From NCBI RefSeq assembly GCF_014645615.1, contig NZ_BMMB01000002.1, positions 662,046 through 726,045 of the forward strand: a DNA stretch of 64,000 bases, written 5' to 3'. This DNA comes from Paenibacillus hunanensis (GTDB lineage: Bacteria; Bacillota; Bacilli; Paenibacillales; Paenibacillaceae). Below the pieces are notes generated by a model. That model had not been told where the DNA came from and did not search any database. It saw nothing but the letters and a program-made list of their open reading frames with translations. Shown piece after piece: positions 8,811-17,674 of the stretch (position 1 is the stretch's first letter; every line of letters starts with the position of its first letter). Made by a program: the position numbers and the translations under genes.

Positions 8811-9459
8811 TCGCTACGCTCCTATCTATCATCGTGTCCAGTAGTTGCTCGTAACGCTGCTGCATCAGTGGCTCAAGCGGCTCGGGCCAGCTCGGTAGCT
8901 CTGCGCGTATCCGCTCCACTGTGGTCTGCTGACGAGTCCAGCCATTCAGCCTTGCCGCCAGTGTGGTGTCCAGTGCTTTAACATCCCAATCCGATACGGT
9001 CGCTTCATATAGCTCAACCAGCTGCTCCAGCACATCAGGCTGACGCTGTAAATAATACTTCTGATGCCGCTCGTCCACCGGGTAAAAGGTCATATCCAGA
9101 CGAATGATCGTTTCCTTACGCGCCTCGTCTGCCTGCTGTAGCTGCTGTGCCACCTGCAATTGCCGTTCATTAGTACATAAAATGAGCGAGCGGTACCGTG
9201 GCTCTGCTCGATAGCCATTAATCGCAGCCGGACGGTGACGCTGCCAGAATTGCTCCAGCAGCTGCTCCAGTGGCAGCACGGCTTCATCATATACCACCTG
9301 TACCGTTTCCGAATGATCCGCTGGCTGACGGTAGCCTGGATCTTCACTCTGTCCACCGGCTAATCCAGCCGTCGTGCCGACCACACCCTCCATTGCGCCG
9401 ATCCATGCTTCCGGTCCCCAGAAGCAGCCCATGCCGAGTCGGATCGTTTCATTGCCCAT
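8800..9459 (-). CDS. msrA: Peptide-methionine (S)-S-oxide reductase
   Basis: A 219-residue MsrA with the family signature MGCFWGPEAW; C12 is the catalytic cysteine. YDEAVLPLEQLLEQFW and a partial version of the usual HxPTxxNxQGxD segment (HRPAAINGYRAEPRYRS) follow. It reduces methionine-S-sulfoxide in oxidised proteins at the expense of thioredoxin. I start at ATG 9459 because AGGAGG is 8 bases upstream; the GTG at 9468 overlaps that ribosome site. There is no fused MsrB. The NQ pair normally seen in the NxQGxD segment is altered to NGYRAE, a divergent feature worth noting. Confidence 0.85.
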   Translation of the reverse strand: MGNETIRLGMGCFWGPEAWIGAMEGVVGTTAGLAGGQSEDPGYRQPADHSETVQVVYDEAVLPLEQLLEQFWQRHRPAAINGYRAEPRYRSLILCTNERQLQVAQQLQQADEARKETIIRLDMTFYPVDERHQKYYLQRQPDVLEQLVELYEATVSDWDVKALDTTLAARLNGWTRQQTTVERIRAELPSWPEPLEPLMQQRYEQLLDTMIDRSVANEN

Positions 9460-9504
9460 TCTGGACACCTCCTATTCCTTTTGTTGTAGCGATATGCGTA
9501 GCCA

Positions 9505-10335
9505 TCAGGACAGCTTCAGCTCGACCATCACGCCAAAATGATCCGACACCACCGCACCATTACTGCCATTCAGCGCCACACGTGATCGTTCCACCTGTAG
9601 CTCCCGATTGCTATAAATATAATCAATCCGTAACGGATGCTCATTGCCTTCCCAGCCTGCGATCGATTTGGTTACGGTATGCCCTTTATCCTTATCGACA
9701 GCCAGCGTGTACGTATCCTTCCAGATGTGCTTCATCATATAGTCATAGCCTTCCTCACGAATCTCTGCCACATTGTTAAAGTCACCGAGAAACAGAATCG
9801 GCTCCTGCTGACACGGCGCAAGCAGCTCCTCCGCCCGATCCCATTGCGGACGAAACGGCTCGACCTCATCATTCCACCAGCCAAAATGTCCATTCGCTAG
9901 CCATACCGCCTGTCCTTCATGCTCTGTGCGTACAGCAAGCACCTTACGCGTCTTATAATGCTCATAGATTCGCTGCGTCGATACATGCCCCAATACCGCA
10001 TCATTAAACGGTGCGCGCGACAGAATCGCCAGTCCTTCATCAAAACGACCACGTGCTGCCGAATGCACCGGCACCCATGTCCAGTGATAATTTTCTTGCA
10101 GACGTGATAGTAAAACATACGCATAATTATCCGCCCGAATGACGGCATCCGCATCCGCCGCAAAATAATGCCCCAGATGGGATGGCTCCAATGGCGGCTC
10201 TGCCGCGCGCTGATTGACCTCCTGCATGGCGATCACATCGAACTGCTCGTTATTAATAAAATCCGCCAGCTGTCCAATCTTCTCCAGCTGATTCTCTTCA
10301 TGCCAGCCATGTACATTTAACGTCAATAATTTCAT
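9505..10335 (-). CDS. Endonuclease/exonuclease/phosphatase-family hydrolase
   Basis: A 276-residue EEP-fold metallohydrolase. Motifs in order: TLNVHGW (5-11), MQEVN with the metal-binding E39, ANGHFGWWND, FLGDFNN and SDHFGVM near the C-terminus, where D and H are catalytic. There is no signal peptide, so it is cytosolic. Members hydrolyse phosphodiester or phosphomonoester bonds in nucleic acids, lipids or sugars; the substrate is not clear here. The start has GGAG 7 bases before ATG. It lies 36 bases upstream of msrA on the same strand and may be co-transcribed with it. Confidence 0.85.
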   Translation of the reverse strand: MKLLTLNVHGWHEENQLEKIGQLADFINNEQFDVIAMQEVNQRAAEPPLEPSHLGHYFAADADAVIRADNYAYVLLSRLQENYHWTWVPVHSAARGRFDEGLAILSRAPFNDAVLGHVSTQRIYEHYKTRKVLAVRTEHEGQAVWLANGHFGWWNDEVEPFRPQWDRAEELLAPCQQEPILFLGDFNNVAEIREEGYDYMMKHIWKDTYTLAVDKDKGHTVTKSIAGWEGNEHPLRIDYIYSNRELQVERSRVALNGSNGAVVSDHFGVMVELKLS

Positions 10336-10662
10336 CGCTCTACTCCATCCTTCGTCTAGTTCAGCCTACCTGATCCTTACCTTTATTAACCGCAAAGCTT
10401 GACTGTACTGCATCGTAATCGCTCGACCTCACTGCCGAAACGCCTTACTTCCACTATACCATAGCTTCCAGATGACAAAACGGCACAACAAAAAATCCTG
10501 CCGGATCATGGAGATACCAGCAGGATGAGCATTCGTATGAGAAAGTGTACAACGTGGATTCAGATGACCGCACTATACTGACTACATGACTACATGCGAT
10601 GCAGACAGGCTACAAATACGGACAGTTACTCCAGATTCCATCCTGCTCCTGCTTCCAGTAGC
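10336..10662. other. Intergenic region between the EEP gene and the PTS EIIA gene
   Basis: No gene is apparent. It holds the EIIA terminator (10487-10526) and presumably the promoter of the EEP-msrA-lacI group on the minus strand, which I could not pinpoint. Confidence 0.5.
10487..10526 (-). terminator. Terminator downstream of the EIIA gene
   Basis: Minus strand: ATCCTGCTGG, 12-base loop, CCGGCAGGAT, then TTTTTGTTG. The 10-bp stem has one G-U pair. It is about 136 bases after the EIIA stop. Confidence 0.8.
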
Positions 10663-11151
10663 TTAACGCTGAATAGTCAGCACCTGCTGCTGCCCGGCGA
10701 TAACGTCACCCAACTGCTCGGTAACACCCTTCACCGCATCCTGACCATCTGGCACGATGAATGGCGTGATCACAGGATAGCCTGCCGCTTGAATCTGAGC
10801 GATATCAAATTCGAGCAGCAATTGACCCTGCTTGATTTTATCACCTGTCGCCACATGAGCCGTAAAGCCTTCGCCCTTGAGTGATACCGTATCAACACCA
10901 ACGTGAATCAGCACCTGAATGCCAGAGCTATGCTCGATCAGCATCGCATGCTTTGTTTTGAATAGCTGCGCGATCTTACCATCAAATGGTGCGTGTACTT
11001 TACCTTCGTGAGGTTCAATCGCAATACCCTGACCCATCAGCTTGTCAGCAAATGCGGGATCCGGCACGTTCGACAGATCGACCGCCTTACCTGTAATGGG
11101 AGCGAATGCCTCGATCGGGCCTGTTTTATCCTTTTTGAAAAATGACAGCAT
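10663..11151 (-). CDS. PTS glucose-type EIIA component (Crr-like), free-standing
   Basis: A 162-residue cytosolic phosphocarrier. H83 in LIHVGVDTVSLKG is the phosphorylated histidine and H68 (KHAMLIE) is the second active-site histidine. FAPITGKAV, APFDGKI and the conserved IQAAGYPVITP end complete the family pattern. It accepts phosphate from HPr and passes it to an EIIB. I start at ATG 11151, with AGGAGG upstream; an upstream in-frame start at 11244 adds a non-conserved tail. No EIIBC gene is adjacent, so it probably serves PTS permeases encoded elsewhere. Confidence 0.92.
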   Translation of the reverse strand: MLSFFKKDKTGPIEAFAPITGKAVDLSNVPDPAFADKLMGQGIAIEPHEGKVHAPFDGKIAQLFKTKHAMLIEHSSGIQVLIHVGVDTVSLKGEGFTAHVATGDKIKQGQLLLEFDIAQIQAAGYPVITPFIVPDGQDAVKGVTEQLGDVIAGQQQVLTIQR

Positions 11152-11270
11152 CTTCTCATCTCCTCCTGTATCATGAACGACCTGTCGCTGACTTACGATC
11201 CTGACAATCAGGTCATCCATACGCAGGGACGAAAGCGCCGACATACTACCAGTCCATTCATGTATCTATT

Positions 11271-11327
11271 CCGGTACATGACCGGATTTTGGGTTCTATG
11301 ATACGTGGGTGTGCAAGCGGTTGTCAA
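11271..11327 (-). promoter_or_regulatory. Promoter and possible operator of the EIIA gene
   Basis: Minus strand TTGACA (11327-11322), 18-base spacer, TATCAT (11303-11298). Just downstream lies an inverted repeat CCGGT-N5-ACCGG (11271-11285), well placed for a repressor near the transcription start. The leader to the ATG would be about 140 bases. Confidence 0.6.
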
Positions 11328-11583
11328 ATGTACGGAGTAAGCCAGTTAGTACCGCTCGTGTGAATTCAGTTCTGCCCGTGTGGATATCATTTTAGTGCTA
11401 ATTAGCGCAAACTTTTTATCAAAATTAAAAAAAGATAACTCATTCATCATTCTACAGAGCATCTTTCTTCTTCAAAACCAATCCAATCACCAGATATCGA
11501 CTTCAAAAAATCGTTTTTACGCTTTATTTTGTCGATTTTACAATTCTTTTATCCATAGTTAATTTCATTTTGGTAAAAAGATG

Positions 11584-11600
11584 GTATACTATATGTATAC
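11584..11600 (+). promoter_or_regulatory. Extended -10 promoter inside a GTATAC inverted repeat, upstream of the chromate transporter genes
   Basis: TGGTATACT gives an extended -10 (TATACT 11585-11590), with only a weak -35. GTATAC is repeated at 11584-11589 and 11595-11600, forming a near-palindrome over the -10. GntR/YtrA- and PadR-type regulators use sites of this kind, so the operon is probably repressed there; no regulator gene is adjacent. Confidence 0.5.
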
Positions 11601-11617
11601 AGAAGGGACGGATTAGT

Positions 11618-12283
11618 ATGTTATTTTCAACAGCACGAACGGACTCCACCTCTCAACCACCTGCGCGTGGATTAGCGATGTGGATCGATCTGTTCTGGGT
11701 ATTTTTCAAAATTGGGCCAGCAACCTTTGGTGGCGGCTATGCGATGATTCCGATGATCGAGCGAGAGGTGGTAGAGCGGCGTGGGTGGATTGAGCAGGAT
11801 GAAATGAATGATCTGCTCTCGGTAGCAGGCTCGGCTCCGGGTGGCGTAGGCGTGAATGCCTCGGCTTTTGTTGGGTACCGGATGGCGGGTGTAACAGGAG
11901 CCATCGCGGCTACACTTGGGATTACGTTGCCGACCTTTCTGATCGTGTTCGTATTAAGCTTATTTTACTCTCTATTCCATGATCAGCCCAAAGTACAGGC
12001 TGCTTTTCAGGGGATTAAAGGCGCGGTGATCGGATTGATCGCGGTTGCCGCCTATCGTATGGGCAAAAGCTCGCTGTTTGATCGTACAACGATGATCGTG
12101 GCGGCGGTAGCCCTCATGATTCTGTTATTAACTGGCTTGAATCCGATCTTCCTTATTTTATCCGGGCTGGTGATCGGTTTACTGATTATACGGGTGAAAA
12201 AAGCGCTCGGCTTACGTATCCGTACGGAAAAAGAACGCGGTTCTGGTAAGGACAACACGACGTATATCGAATACTACATTTAA
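11618..12283 (+). CDS. Chromate transporter, short-chain subunit A
   Basis: A 221-residue CHR-domain membrane protein. The N-terminal signature FKIGPATFGGGYAMIPMIER is clear and is followed by WIEQDEM, SAPGGVGVNASAFVGY and several transmembrane segments. In short-chain CHR systems two half-size subunits together form the exporter of chromate (or an unknown anion). The gene is followed by a second, homologous half. Start: ATG 11618 with AGAAGGGA upstream is preferred over an ATG at 11570, which lies upstream of the -10 element. The hydrophilic C-terminus (KKALGLRIRTEKERG) is longer than in the partner. Confidence 0.9.
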   Translation: MLFSTARTDSTSQPPARGLAMWIDLFWVFFKIGPATFGGGYAMIPMIEREVVERRGWIEQDEMNDLLSVAGSAPGGVGVNASAFVGYRMAGVTGAIAATLGITLPTFLIVFVLSLFYSLFHDQPKVQAAFQGIKGAVIGLIAVAAYRMGKSSLFDRTTMIVAAVALMILLLTGLNPIFLILSGLVIGLLIIRVKKALGLRIRTEKERGSGKDNTTYIEYYI

Positions 12284-12347
12284 TTGGATATTTAGATGTA
12301 AATAAACGACATGATCAATACATGATCGACATCACGAAGAAGGTGCA

Positions 12348-12887
12348 ATGATGCTATTATGGCAGCTATTTATTTCATTTTTAAAAATAGGCTTTGTCTC
12401 ATTCGGCGGTGGTTATGCGGTCATTCCGCTTATTCAGCATGATTCCGAGCAATATGGCTGGATGGCGGCTGAGCCATTTCGTCAGACCGTCTCGCTTGCT
12501 GGAATGGCACCCGGCTCGATCGCGACCAACAGCGCTACACTCATCGGCTATCAGGTCGCTGGCATACCTGGTGCGGCGATGGCAACGCTTGGTATTGTGC
12601 TGCCCTCGCTTGTACTGGTGATCACCTTAGCTGGATTGTTTTATCGGCTCCATGGCAGTCAGGTGGTCAAATCGTCATTCTATGGTCTGCGTCCCATCGT
12701 AACCGGCTTGATCGCTTATGCGGCGATTCACTTCGGACTCGGTAGCGGCTGGTCGGCGCTGAGTGAGCTGACAACATGGCTGACGCTATTAATCGGTGCA
12801 GCCGTATTTGTAGCCATTGTACGCTACAAAGCCCATCCTCTGCTCGTAATTCTCGGCTCGGCAGTGATGGGCATTGTGTTATTTTGA
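12348..12887 (+). CDS. Chromate transporter, short-chain subunit B
   Basis: A 179-residue CHR half-transporter. It shares with the preceding gene the segments FLKIGFVSFGGGYAVIPLI, GMAPGSIATNSATLIGYQVAG and PGAAMATLGIVLPS, plus five or six hydrophobic stretches. It begins 64 bases after the first half, with AAGAAGGTG as ribosome site; ATG 12348 or 12351 are both possible. The pair presumably acts as a heterodimer. It converges with the next gene, leaving only 18 bases between the stops. Confidence 0.9.
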   Translation: MMLLWQLFISFLKIGFVSFGGGYAVIPLIQHDSEQYGWMAAEPFRQTVSLAGMAPGSIATNSATLIGYQVAGIPGAAMATLGIVLPSLVLVITLAGLFYRLHGSQVVKSSFYGLRPIVTGLIAYAAIHFGLGSGWSALSELTTWLTLLIGAAVFVAIVRYKAHPLLVILGSAVMGIVLF

Positions 12888-12905
12888 TCATTTTCATTTT
12901 AACGT

Positions 12906-14138
12906 TTATGCCTTCTCCTGCATGAGCATAACCGCTTCCAGCAACACATTTACGCCCTGTGCGCATTGCTCATATGGCGTAAATTCCTCCTCACAGTGAC
13001 TTTTCCCACGCACGCTAGGCACGAATACCATCGCTGACGGTAAAAAGTCGGCTACAAACTGGGCATCATGTCCAGCACCACTCGCCATCGTACGATGCGA
13101 ATAGCCAAGCGTCTTCACCGCCTGCTGCAAAACTCCGCATACATGGGTATCGAACCAGACGGTATTACGATTCCATAGCCGTGTAGCCTTTACCTCACAG
13201 CCTCCCTGCTGCTTCGGTAGCGCACCAATGATCTGCTCCACTTGATGCACGACATCTTCATCCTTGTGTCGTGCTTCGAGTGTGAACACAACTCGATTCG
13301 GAATGACCGTATGAATATTCGGGTACACATTCATCCGTCCCATCGTGTACACCAGCTCCTCGTCCAGCGGTGCGAGCTGTTCGCGTAACATCAGCATCAG
13401 ATCATTCGCTGCGAATAGCGCATCCTGTCTCATCGACATCGGGGTCGTACCGGCATGATTGGAGTCACCCTGTACCTCAATCTCATAGCAGACCATCCCA
13501 ACGACACAATCGACCAGCCCAATCGCCAGCTGCTCACTCTCCAGCACAGGCCCCTGCTCAATATGTAGCTCCAGATAAGCGGTCGCTTCACGAATGCGAT
13601 GCTGCTGTTCCCCTGCATAGCCACTCGCATTCAGCGCATCACCGAATGTGATGCCGTCTGGATCGGTCTTTGCCAGCATCGTATCCCCATCAAAACGACC
13701 GGCGAGCACACCGGATGCCATCATCGATGGCTCAAACCGCGCACCTTCTTCATTCGTAAAATTCATCACCACAATCGGAATACGTGGCTGAATACCGTAA
13801 TCCTTGAGTGTGCGTACAAGCTCAAGCCCGGCGAGCACACCGAGAATACCATCGAAACGCCCGCCTTTTTTGACGGTATCCATATGTGATCCGATCACAA
13901 TCGGTGGTACATCCTCGGTGCCAGCATAGGTGGCGTACATACAGCCCAGATCGTCGACCGTCACCGTCATGCCCAGCTCCTCACAGCATTGGCGAAAATA
14001 TCCGCGTACCGCGATATCTGGCTCACTCAGCGCCAGCCGGGTCACGCCATTGTTCTCTGTACGCCCATAATCAGCAAACGCCTCAATTGTCTGCTCCAGT
14101 CGGTCTACATTTACGAATAGCTGTTGCTGCTGCTTCAT
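12906..14138 (-). CDS. M20-family hydantoinase/carbamoylase (allantoate amidohydrolase or N-carbamoyl-amino-acid hydrolase)
   Basis: A 410-residue zinc amidohydrolase. Metal-site motifs are GSHMDTVKKGGRFDG (His and Asp), FTNEEGARF (the two Glu), LELHIEQGPVLE and GAGHDAQ. The dimerisation domain includes GDSNHAGTTPMSMRQDAL. The family cleaves the ureido group of allantoate, ureidoglycolate or N-carbamoyl amino acids; the precise substrate is open. I start at ATG 14138, with GGAG 8 bases upstream, instead of an ATG 30 bases earlier. No purine-degradation genes are adjacent. Confidence 0.88.
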   Translation of the reverse strand: MKQQQQLFVNVDRLEQTIEAFADYGRTENNGVTRLALSEPDIAVRGYFRQCCEELGMTVTVDDLGCMYATYAGTEDVPPIVIGSHMDTVKKGGRFDGILGVLAGLELVRTLKDYGIQPRIPIVVMNFTNEEGARFEPSMMASGVLAGRFDGDTMLAKTDPDGITFGDALNASGYAGEQQHRIREATAYLELHIEQGPVLESEQLAIGLVDCVVGMVCYEIEVQGDSNHAGTTPMSMRQDALFAANDLMLMLREQLAPLDEELVYTMGRMNVYPNIHTVIPNRVVFTLEARHKDEDVVHQVEQIIGALPKQQGGCEVKATRLWNRNTVWFDTHVCGVLQQAVKTLGYSHRTMASGAGHDAQFVADFLPSAMVFVPSVRGKSHCEEEFTPYEQCAQGVNVLLEAVMLMQEKA

Positions 14139-14658
14139 CGTCACCACTCCATTCGCCAGATTATGCATATTGTGTATTGGACACTCTTTGCCTATTCGCC
14201 GCTGTGACCGGGCATCCGATCACGGTATATCCCCATCGTGTAAAGTCTTATGCTGCTATGAACGGTTCATCATTTTGCTGTTTCTGCCTCAATTTCCATG
14301 CTCGATTGGAGCGTATAGCCTCTATACTAAAGCAATCCAGATAAATGTCATTTGACAAAATGTAATATTTCCTGTGTAAACCTTTTGAAATCAGGTGAAA
14401 AAAAGGCTCAGCTGTGCTATTCTAAAATATTAGTAGTGTGTAAATTTTGTCCCGTAAAAATCATGATTATTTTTCACCGGATTTACAATGTCAGATGCTG
14501 AATGTAAATTGGTTTTGTCGTGCAAAAATTACTTCATTTACAGGCACGTTCGTATGGCAGGAAAAGGCTTCATTAAGGAGCGATAATTTCCGATTGTCAT
14601 GCTTCCACATGCCCAACCATAATATTACGATATATCCAGGGAGGTTTATGTTAACGCC
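14139..14658. other. Divergent regulatory region upstream of udk
   Basis: No gene. It is AT-rich from 14340 on. A TTGACA at 14352-14357 has a poor -10 (TGTAAA) 17 bases on; a TGCTATTCT extended -10 occurs near 14416. I cannot decide which promoter drives udk. Confidence 0.4.
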
Positions 14659-15306
14659 ATGCTCATTATTGGTATTGCCGGTGGCACCGGTTCAGGCAAG
14701 ACAACTGTCGCACGCTCCGTTATCGAACGTCTAAGTGCAGGCAAGGAAGTTACGTTTATTTCGCAGGATAACTATTACAAGGATCATACGCATCTTACAC
14801 TGGAAGAACGTGCGCTGATCAACTATGATCACCCGTTCGCGTTTGACAACGAGCTGTTGATCGAGCACCTGGGCGAGCTGAAGCAAGGTCAGACCGCGTA
14901 TGCACCTGTGTACGATTTTACGATGCATGCTCGTTTTACAGATCAGCGTCTGGAGCTGATGCCGAATAACATCGTCATCATCGAAGGTCTGCATGTCCTG
15001 TCCGATGAAAAGCTGCGCGAGCAGCTGGATATCAAGGTATTCGTGGATACCGATCCGGATGTGCGCATTTTGCGCCGTGTGCTGCGTGATATCGAAGAAC
15101 GCGGTCGCAGCATCCAATCAATTCACCAGCAGTACCTGACAACGGTGAAGCCGATGCACGAAGCGTTTATCGAGCCTTCCAAAAAGTACGCTGACCTGAT
15201 CATCCCTGAAGGCGGACACAATGAAGTTGGGATTCAGCTGCTGTCGATTCTGACGGAAAAGTACCTGTCCGGTGAAGAATGGACAGGCGCGAAAAAGACG
15301 AACTAA
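14659..15306 (+). CDS. udk: Uridine kinase
   Basis: A 215-residue P-loop kinase that phosphorylates uridine and cytidine with ATP or GTP in pyrimidine salvage. The N-terminal Walker A is GIAGGTGSGKTT (5-16), followed by SQDNYYKD, NYDHPFAFD, YDFTMHAR and IIEGLHVL, all typical of Udk. The only good in-frame start is ATG 14659. The ribosome site GGGAGG (14639-14644) is 14 bases away, unusually far, and an out-of-frame ATG at 14648 opens a 28-codon reading frame overlapping the udk start. Confidence 0.95.
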   Translation: MLIIGIAGGTGSGKTTVARSVIERLSAGKEVTFISQDNYYKDHTHLTLEERALINYDHPFAFDNELLIEHLGELKQGQTAYAPVYDFTMHARFTDQRLELMPNNIVIIEGLHVLSDEKLREQLDIKVFVDTDPDVRILRRVLRDIEERGRSIQSIHQQYLTTVKPMHEAFIEPSKKYADLIIPEGGHNEVGIQLLSILTEKYLSGEEWTGAKKTN

Positions 15307-15377
15307 TTCGCTAGCCCCCTTTTGTATCTATCATCGCAGCATCCGATATAGCTATAGATATAGTCGAGATAACCAGA

Positions 15378-15409
15378 CAAGCACCTGCCCTATGAGCAGG
15401 TGCTTGTTT
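15378..15409 (+). terminator. Terminator of udk
   Basis: AAGCACCTGC (15379-15388), 7-base loop, GCAGGTGCTT (15396-15405), then GTTTG. It is about 70 bases after the udk stop. Confidence 0.8.
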
Positions 15410-15588
15410 GCATTCTAATCAGTCGATGATGCGGAAGATATTGGTTGATCATATCACCTCCCTATCACCAATCTTCCAGTTATTGTTGCGACAATCGATA
15501 ATAAAAACTAAGATGAGAAGGATTCGTTTAATTAAACGGATAGACGAGTACAGTCGATTATTTGATGCCACTTGAGGAGGACTTGAAT

Positions 15589-16140
15589 TTGGATAGAAAA
15601 ATTGTCGCCATTGATATGGATGACACGCTGTGTCATCTGCTGCCACGGGCGATTCATTATCATAACCTGCTGTACCCTGATTTGCCGCTTACGATGGAGC
15701 AGATTATTAATTTTGATCTGCGTCAAATCTGGCATCATGAGTGCTCGGAGGATATATTTTTTGGACGCCCTGGACTGTATGAGGAGCTGGAGATTTTTGA
15801 CGAGTATACAATTGCCGAGGTGGAGAAGATTCATGCACAGCATGATCTGATTATCGTCACCGCCTCACGCCCTGATTCGGTACCGGAAAAGTGGCGCTGG
15901 CTGCAACGCCATCTGCCGTTTATTTCGTATGAGAACTTTTTCGTCGCCAAGCGCAAGTATTTGCTGGAGTTTGATGTGCTGATCGACGATGGGCCGCATA
16001 ATCTGCTCGCTGCTCGTGCAGCAGGCAAGAAGACGATCGGCATTCCGCGTCCGTGGAATTTGCCGATTCAGTCGGAGTTTGTGATGAAGGATTCGTGGCA
16101 GGGCATGAGTGAGCTGGTGAATGAAATTTTGGAGAGCTGA
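15589..16140 (+). CDS. 5'(3')-deoxyribonucleotidase-like HAD phosphatase
   Basis: A 183-residue HAD hydrolase of the NT5C type. VAIDMDDTL carries the nucleophile and acid/base aspartates (D9 and D11), IIVTASRP is motif II, the lysine segment is KRKYLLEF and VLIDDGPHNL is the metal-binding motif. It would dephosphorylate deoxynucleoside monophosphates in the cytosol, consistent with the neighbouring uridine kinase. GAGGAGG at 15574-15580 is 8 bases before TTG 15589, which I take as the start; an ATG at 15565 lies before that site. Confidence 0.88.
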   Translation: MDRKIVAIDMDDTLCHLLPRAIHYHNLLYPDLPLTMEQIINFDLRQIWHHECSEDIFFGRPGLYEELEIFDEYTIAEVEKIHAQHDLIIVTASRPDSVPEKWRWLQRHLPFISYENFFVAKRKYLLEFDVLIDDGPHNLLAARAAGKKTIGIPRPWNLPIQSEFVMKDSWQGMSELVNEILES

Positions 16141-16153
16141 TATAGCTTACGCT

Positions 16154-16660
16154 TCAGTTTATTTCTACTTTTTGCATCGTATCGGAAGCAATACCCGAGT
16201 AATCCATATGTACGCTGGATGAAGAGGATCGATAAGTAATGGTGTAATCGCCGGATTGGATTCCAGCGGTATGGTGCTCGGCACTTCTCCATGTGTAAGA
16301 AGAGCCAGCTGCAATCTGCCGGGTGAAGTAGACTTTGCTCGATTGGTTATTGTTTATTGCGATTGTTGTAGCTGCTGATGAATGGTTACTAAAATGTAGC
16401 GTAACATGTCCATAATGAATGGGTACGATGAAGGCTGAAGCTACTTGCTTGCTCCCCGAAGCGGTGCCTGCAAAATGAGTGATGGAAGTTTCCAGGTTTG
16501 CCAATTCGTTGTTCTCGGAGTCATGATGTTCATTATTGTCACTAACGATATTGACATCATTTTGCTTCAGACTGAATGTTGACGTGGCATAAATGATACT
16601 TGGTACAAGAATGATAATGGCTGAGATTGAGATTAGTAGTGCAATGATCCATCTTTTCAT
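16154..16660 (-). CDS. Hypothetical secreted or membrane-anchored protein
   Basis: A 168-residue protein I do not recognise. MKRW and a hydrophobic stretch (residues 5-24) form an uncleaved anchor or signal peptide. A short acidic/Asn-rich linker follows, and then a beta-rich region with many Ser, Thr and His residues. GGAGG is 6 bases before ATG 16660. It converges with the nucleotidase gene (13 bases between stops). It is probably outside the membrane; no catalytic motif is visible. Confidence 0.75.
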   Translation of the reverse strand: MKRWIIALLISISAIIILVPSIIYATSTFSLKQNDVNIVSDNNEHHDSENNELANLETSITHFAGTASGSKQVASAFIVPIHYGHVTLHFSNHSSAATTIAINNNQSSKVYFTRQIAAGSSYTWRSAEHHTAGIQSGDYTITYRSSSSSVHMDYSGIASDTMQKVEIN

Positions 16661-16713
16661 GAATGCCCTCCACAGCTGGGTGTAGACGTATGTATCTGCC
16701 TTTAGTGCAATAT

Positions 16714-16753
16714 ATCGGAATGCAGGTATGAACAAGCATACTTGCATTCCGAT
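16714..16753. other. Strong hairpin between two minus-strand genes
   Basis: ATCGGAATGCAGGTATG (16714-16730) pairs with CATACTTGCATTCCGAT (16737-16753) with one mismatch and a 6-base loop. There is no T-run on either side. It could be a weak terminator after the dehydrogenase gene or a leader structure for the next gene. Confidence 0.55.
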
Positions 16754-16780
16754 CTGTATAGTAAGCTTGCTATTATAATC

Positions 16781-17674
16781 CTAGTTATTCAATTGCGCTA
16801 TAAAATAATGATACAGCACCTGTGTACCTTTATTATCGTAGCCCTCGCTGGCGAGCTGCTGGTAGACGGACCCTGCCAGTGCAAGACCTGGTGTGTTCAG
16901 TCCCATTGCTTTGGCGGATTCCAGCGCGATGCCCATGTCCTTGATAAAATGCTTCACGTAAAAGCCCGGTTCAAAATCGCCCTTGATCATACGTGGGCCG
17001 AGGTTGCTGAGTGACCAGCTGCCTGCTGCGCCTGTAGCGATGCTTTGTAGAACGACTTCTGCGTCTAATCCAGCGAATTTGGCATAGGCTAGTGCTTCGC
17101 AGACACCGAGCATACCGGAGGCAATCGCGATCTGGTTGCACATTTTGGTATGCTGACCTGCACCTGCGGCGCCTTGCAGGATGATGTTCGTACCCATTTT
17201 CTCAAGCAGCGGCTTCACGGCTTCAAAGTCAGCCTGTTCGCCGCCTACCATAATCGACAGACGCGCTTCGCGTGCGCCTACATCGCCGCCAGATACAGGT
17301 GCATCGAGTGCATGCAGACCTTTGCCTGCGGCTTCTTTAGCGATCTGCTGTGCGAGCTGTGGGCTGGAGGTGGTCATATCGATCAGGTATGCGCCCTGTG
17401 GTGCGTTGGCGATAATGCCGTCCACGCCGAGGTATACATCCTCCACATCCTTCGGATAACCAACCATCGTAATGATCACCTTGCATGCTGCTGCCAGCTT
17501 GCCCGGTGTCTCATGCCATGTTGCTCCCTCATCTACTAGCTCCTGCGCCGATGCCGCTGTACGTGTGTACACATGAAGCGGATAGCCTGCCTGCTTGAGA
17601 TGACGAGCCATGCTTTTACCCATTACGCCGATTCCGATAAAGCCTACTGCTGTTGTCGCTGGTTCCATTGCCAT
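16781..17674 (-). CDS. NAD(P)-dependent 3-hydroxyisobutyrate dehydrogenase-family oxidoreductase
   Basis: A 297-residue beta-hydroxyacid dehydrogenase. The Rossmann motif GFIGIGVMGKSMARHL is at about 11-26, the substrate-binding DAPVSGGDVGAR at about 120-131, and the catalytic lysine lies in GQHTKMCNQ. FYVKHFIKDMG is the conserved C-terminal element. The family oxidises 3-hydroxyisobutyrate, tartronate semialdehyde or small aldehydes; the exact substrate is open. AGGAGG is 8 bases before ATG 17674. The gene stands alone. Confidence 0.9.
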   Translation of the reverse strand: MAMEPATTAVGFIGIGVMGKSMARHLKQAGYPLHVYTRTAASAQELVDEGATWHETPGKLAAACKVIITMVGYPKDVEDVYLGVDGIIANAPQGAYLIDMTTSSPQLAQQIAKEAAGKGLHALDAPVSGGDVGAREARLSIMVGGEQADFEAVKPLLEKMGTNIILQGAAGAGQHTKMCNQIAIASGMLGVCEALAYAKFAGLDAEVVLQSIATGAAGSWSLSNLGPRMIKGDFEPGFYVKHFIKDMGIALESAKAMGLNTPGLALAGSVYQQLASEGYDNKGTQVLYHYFIAQLNN

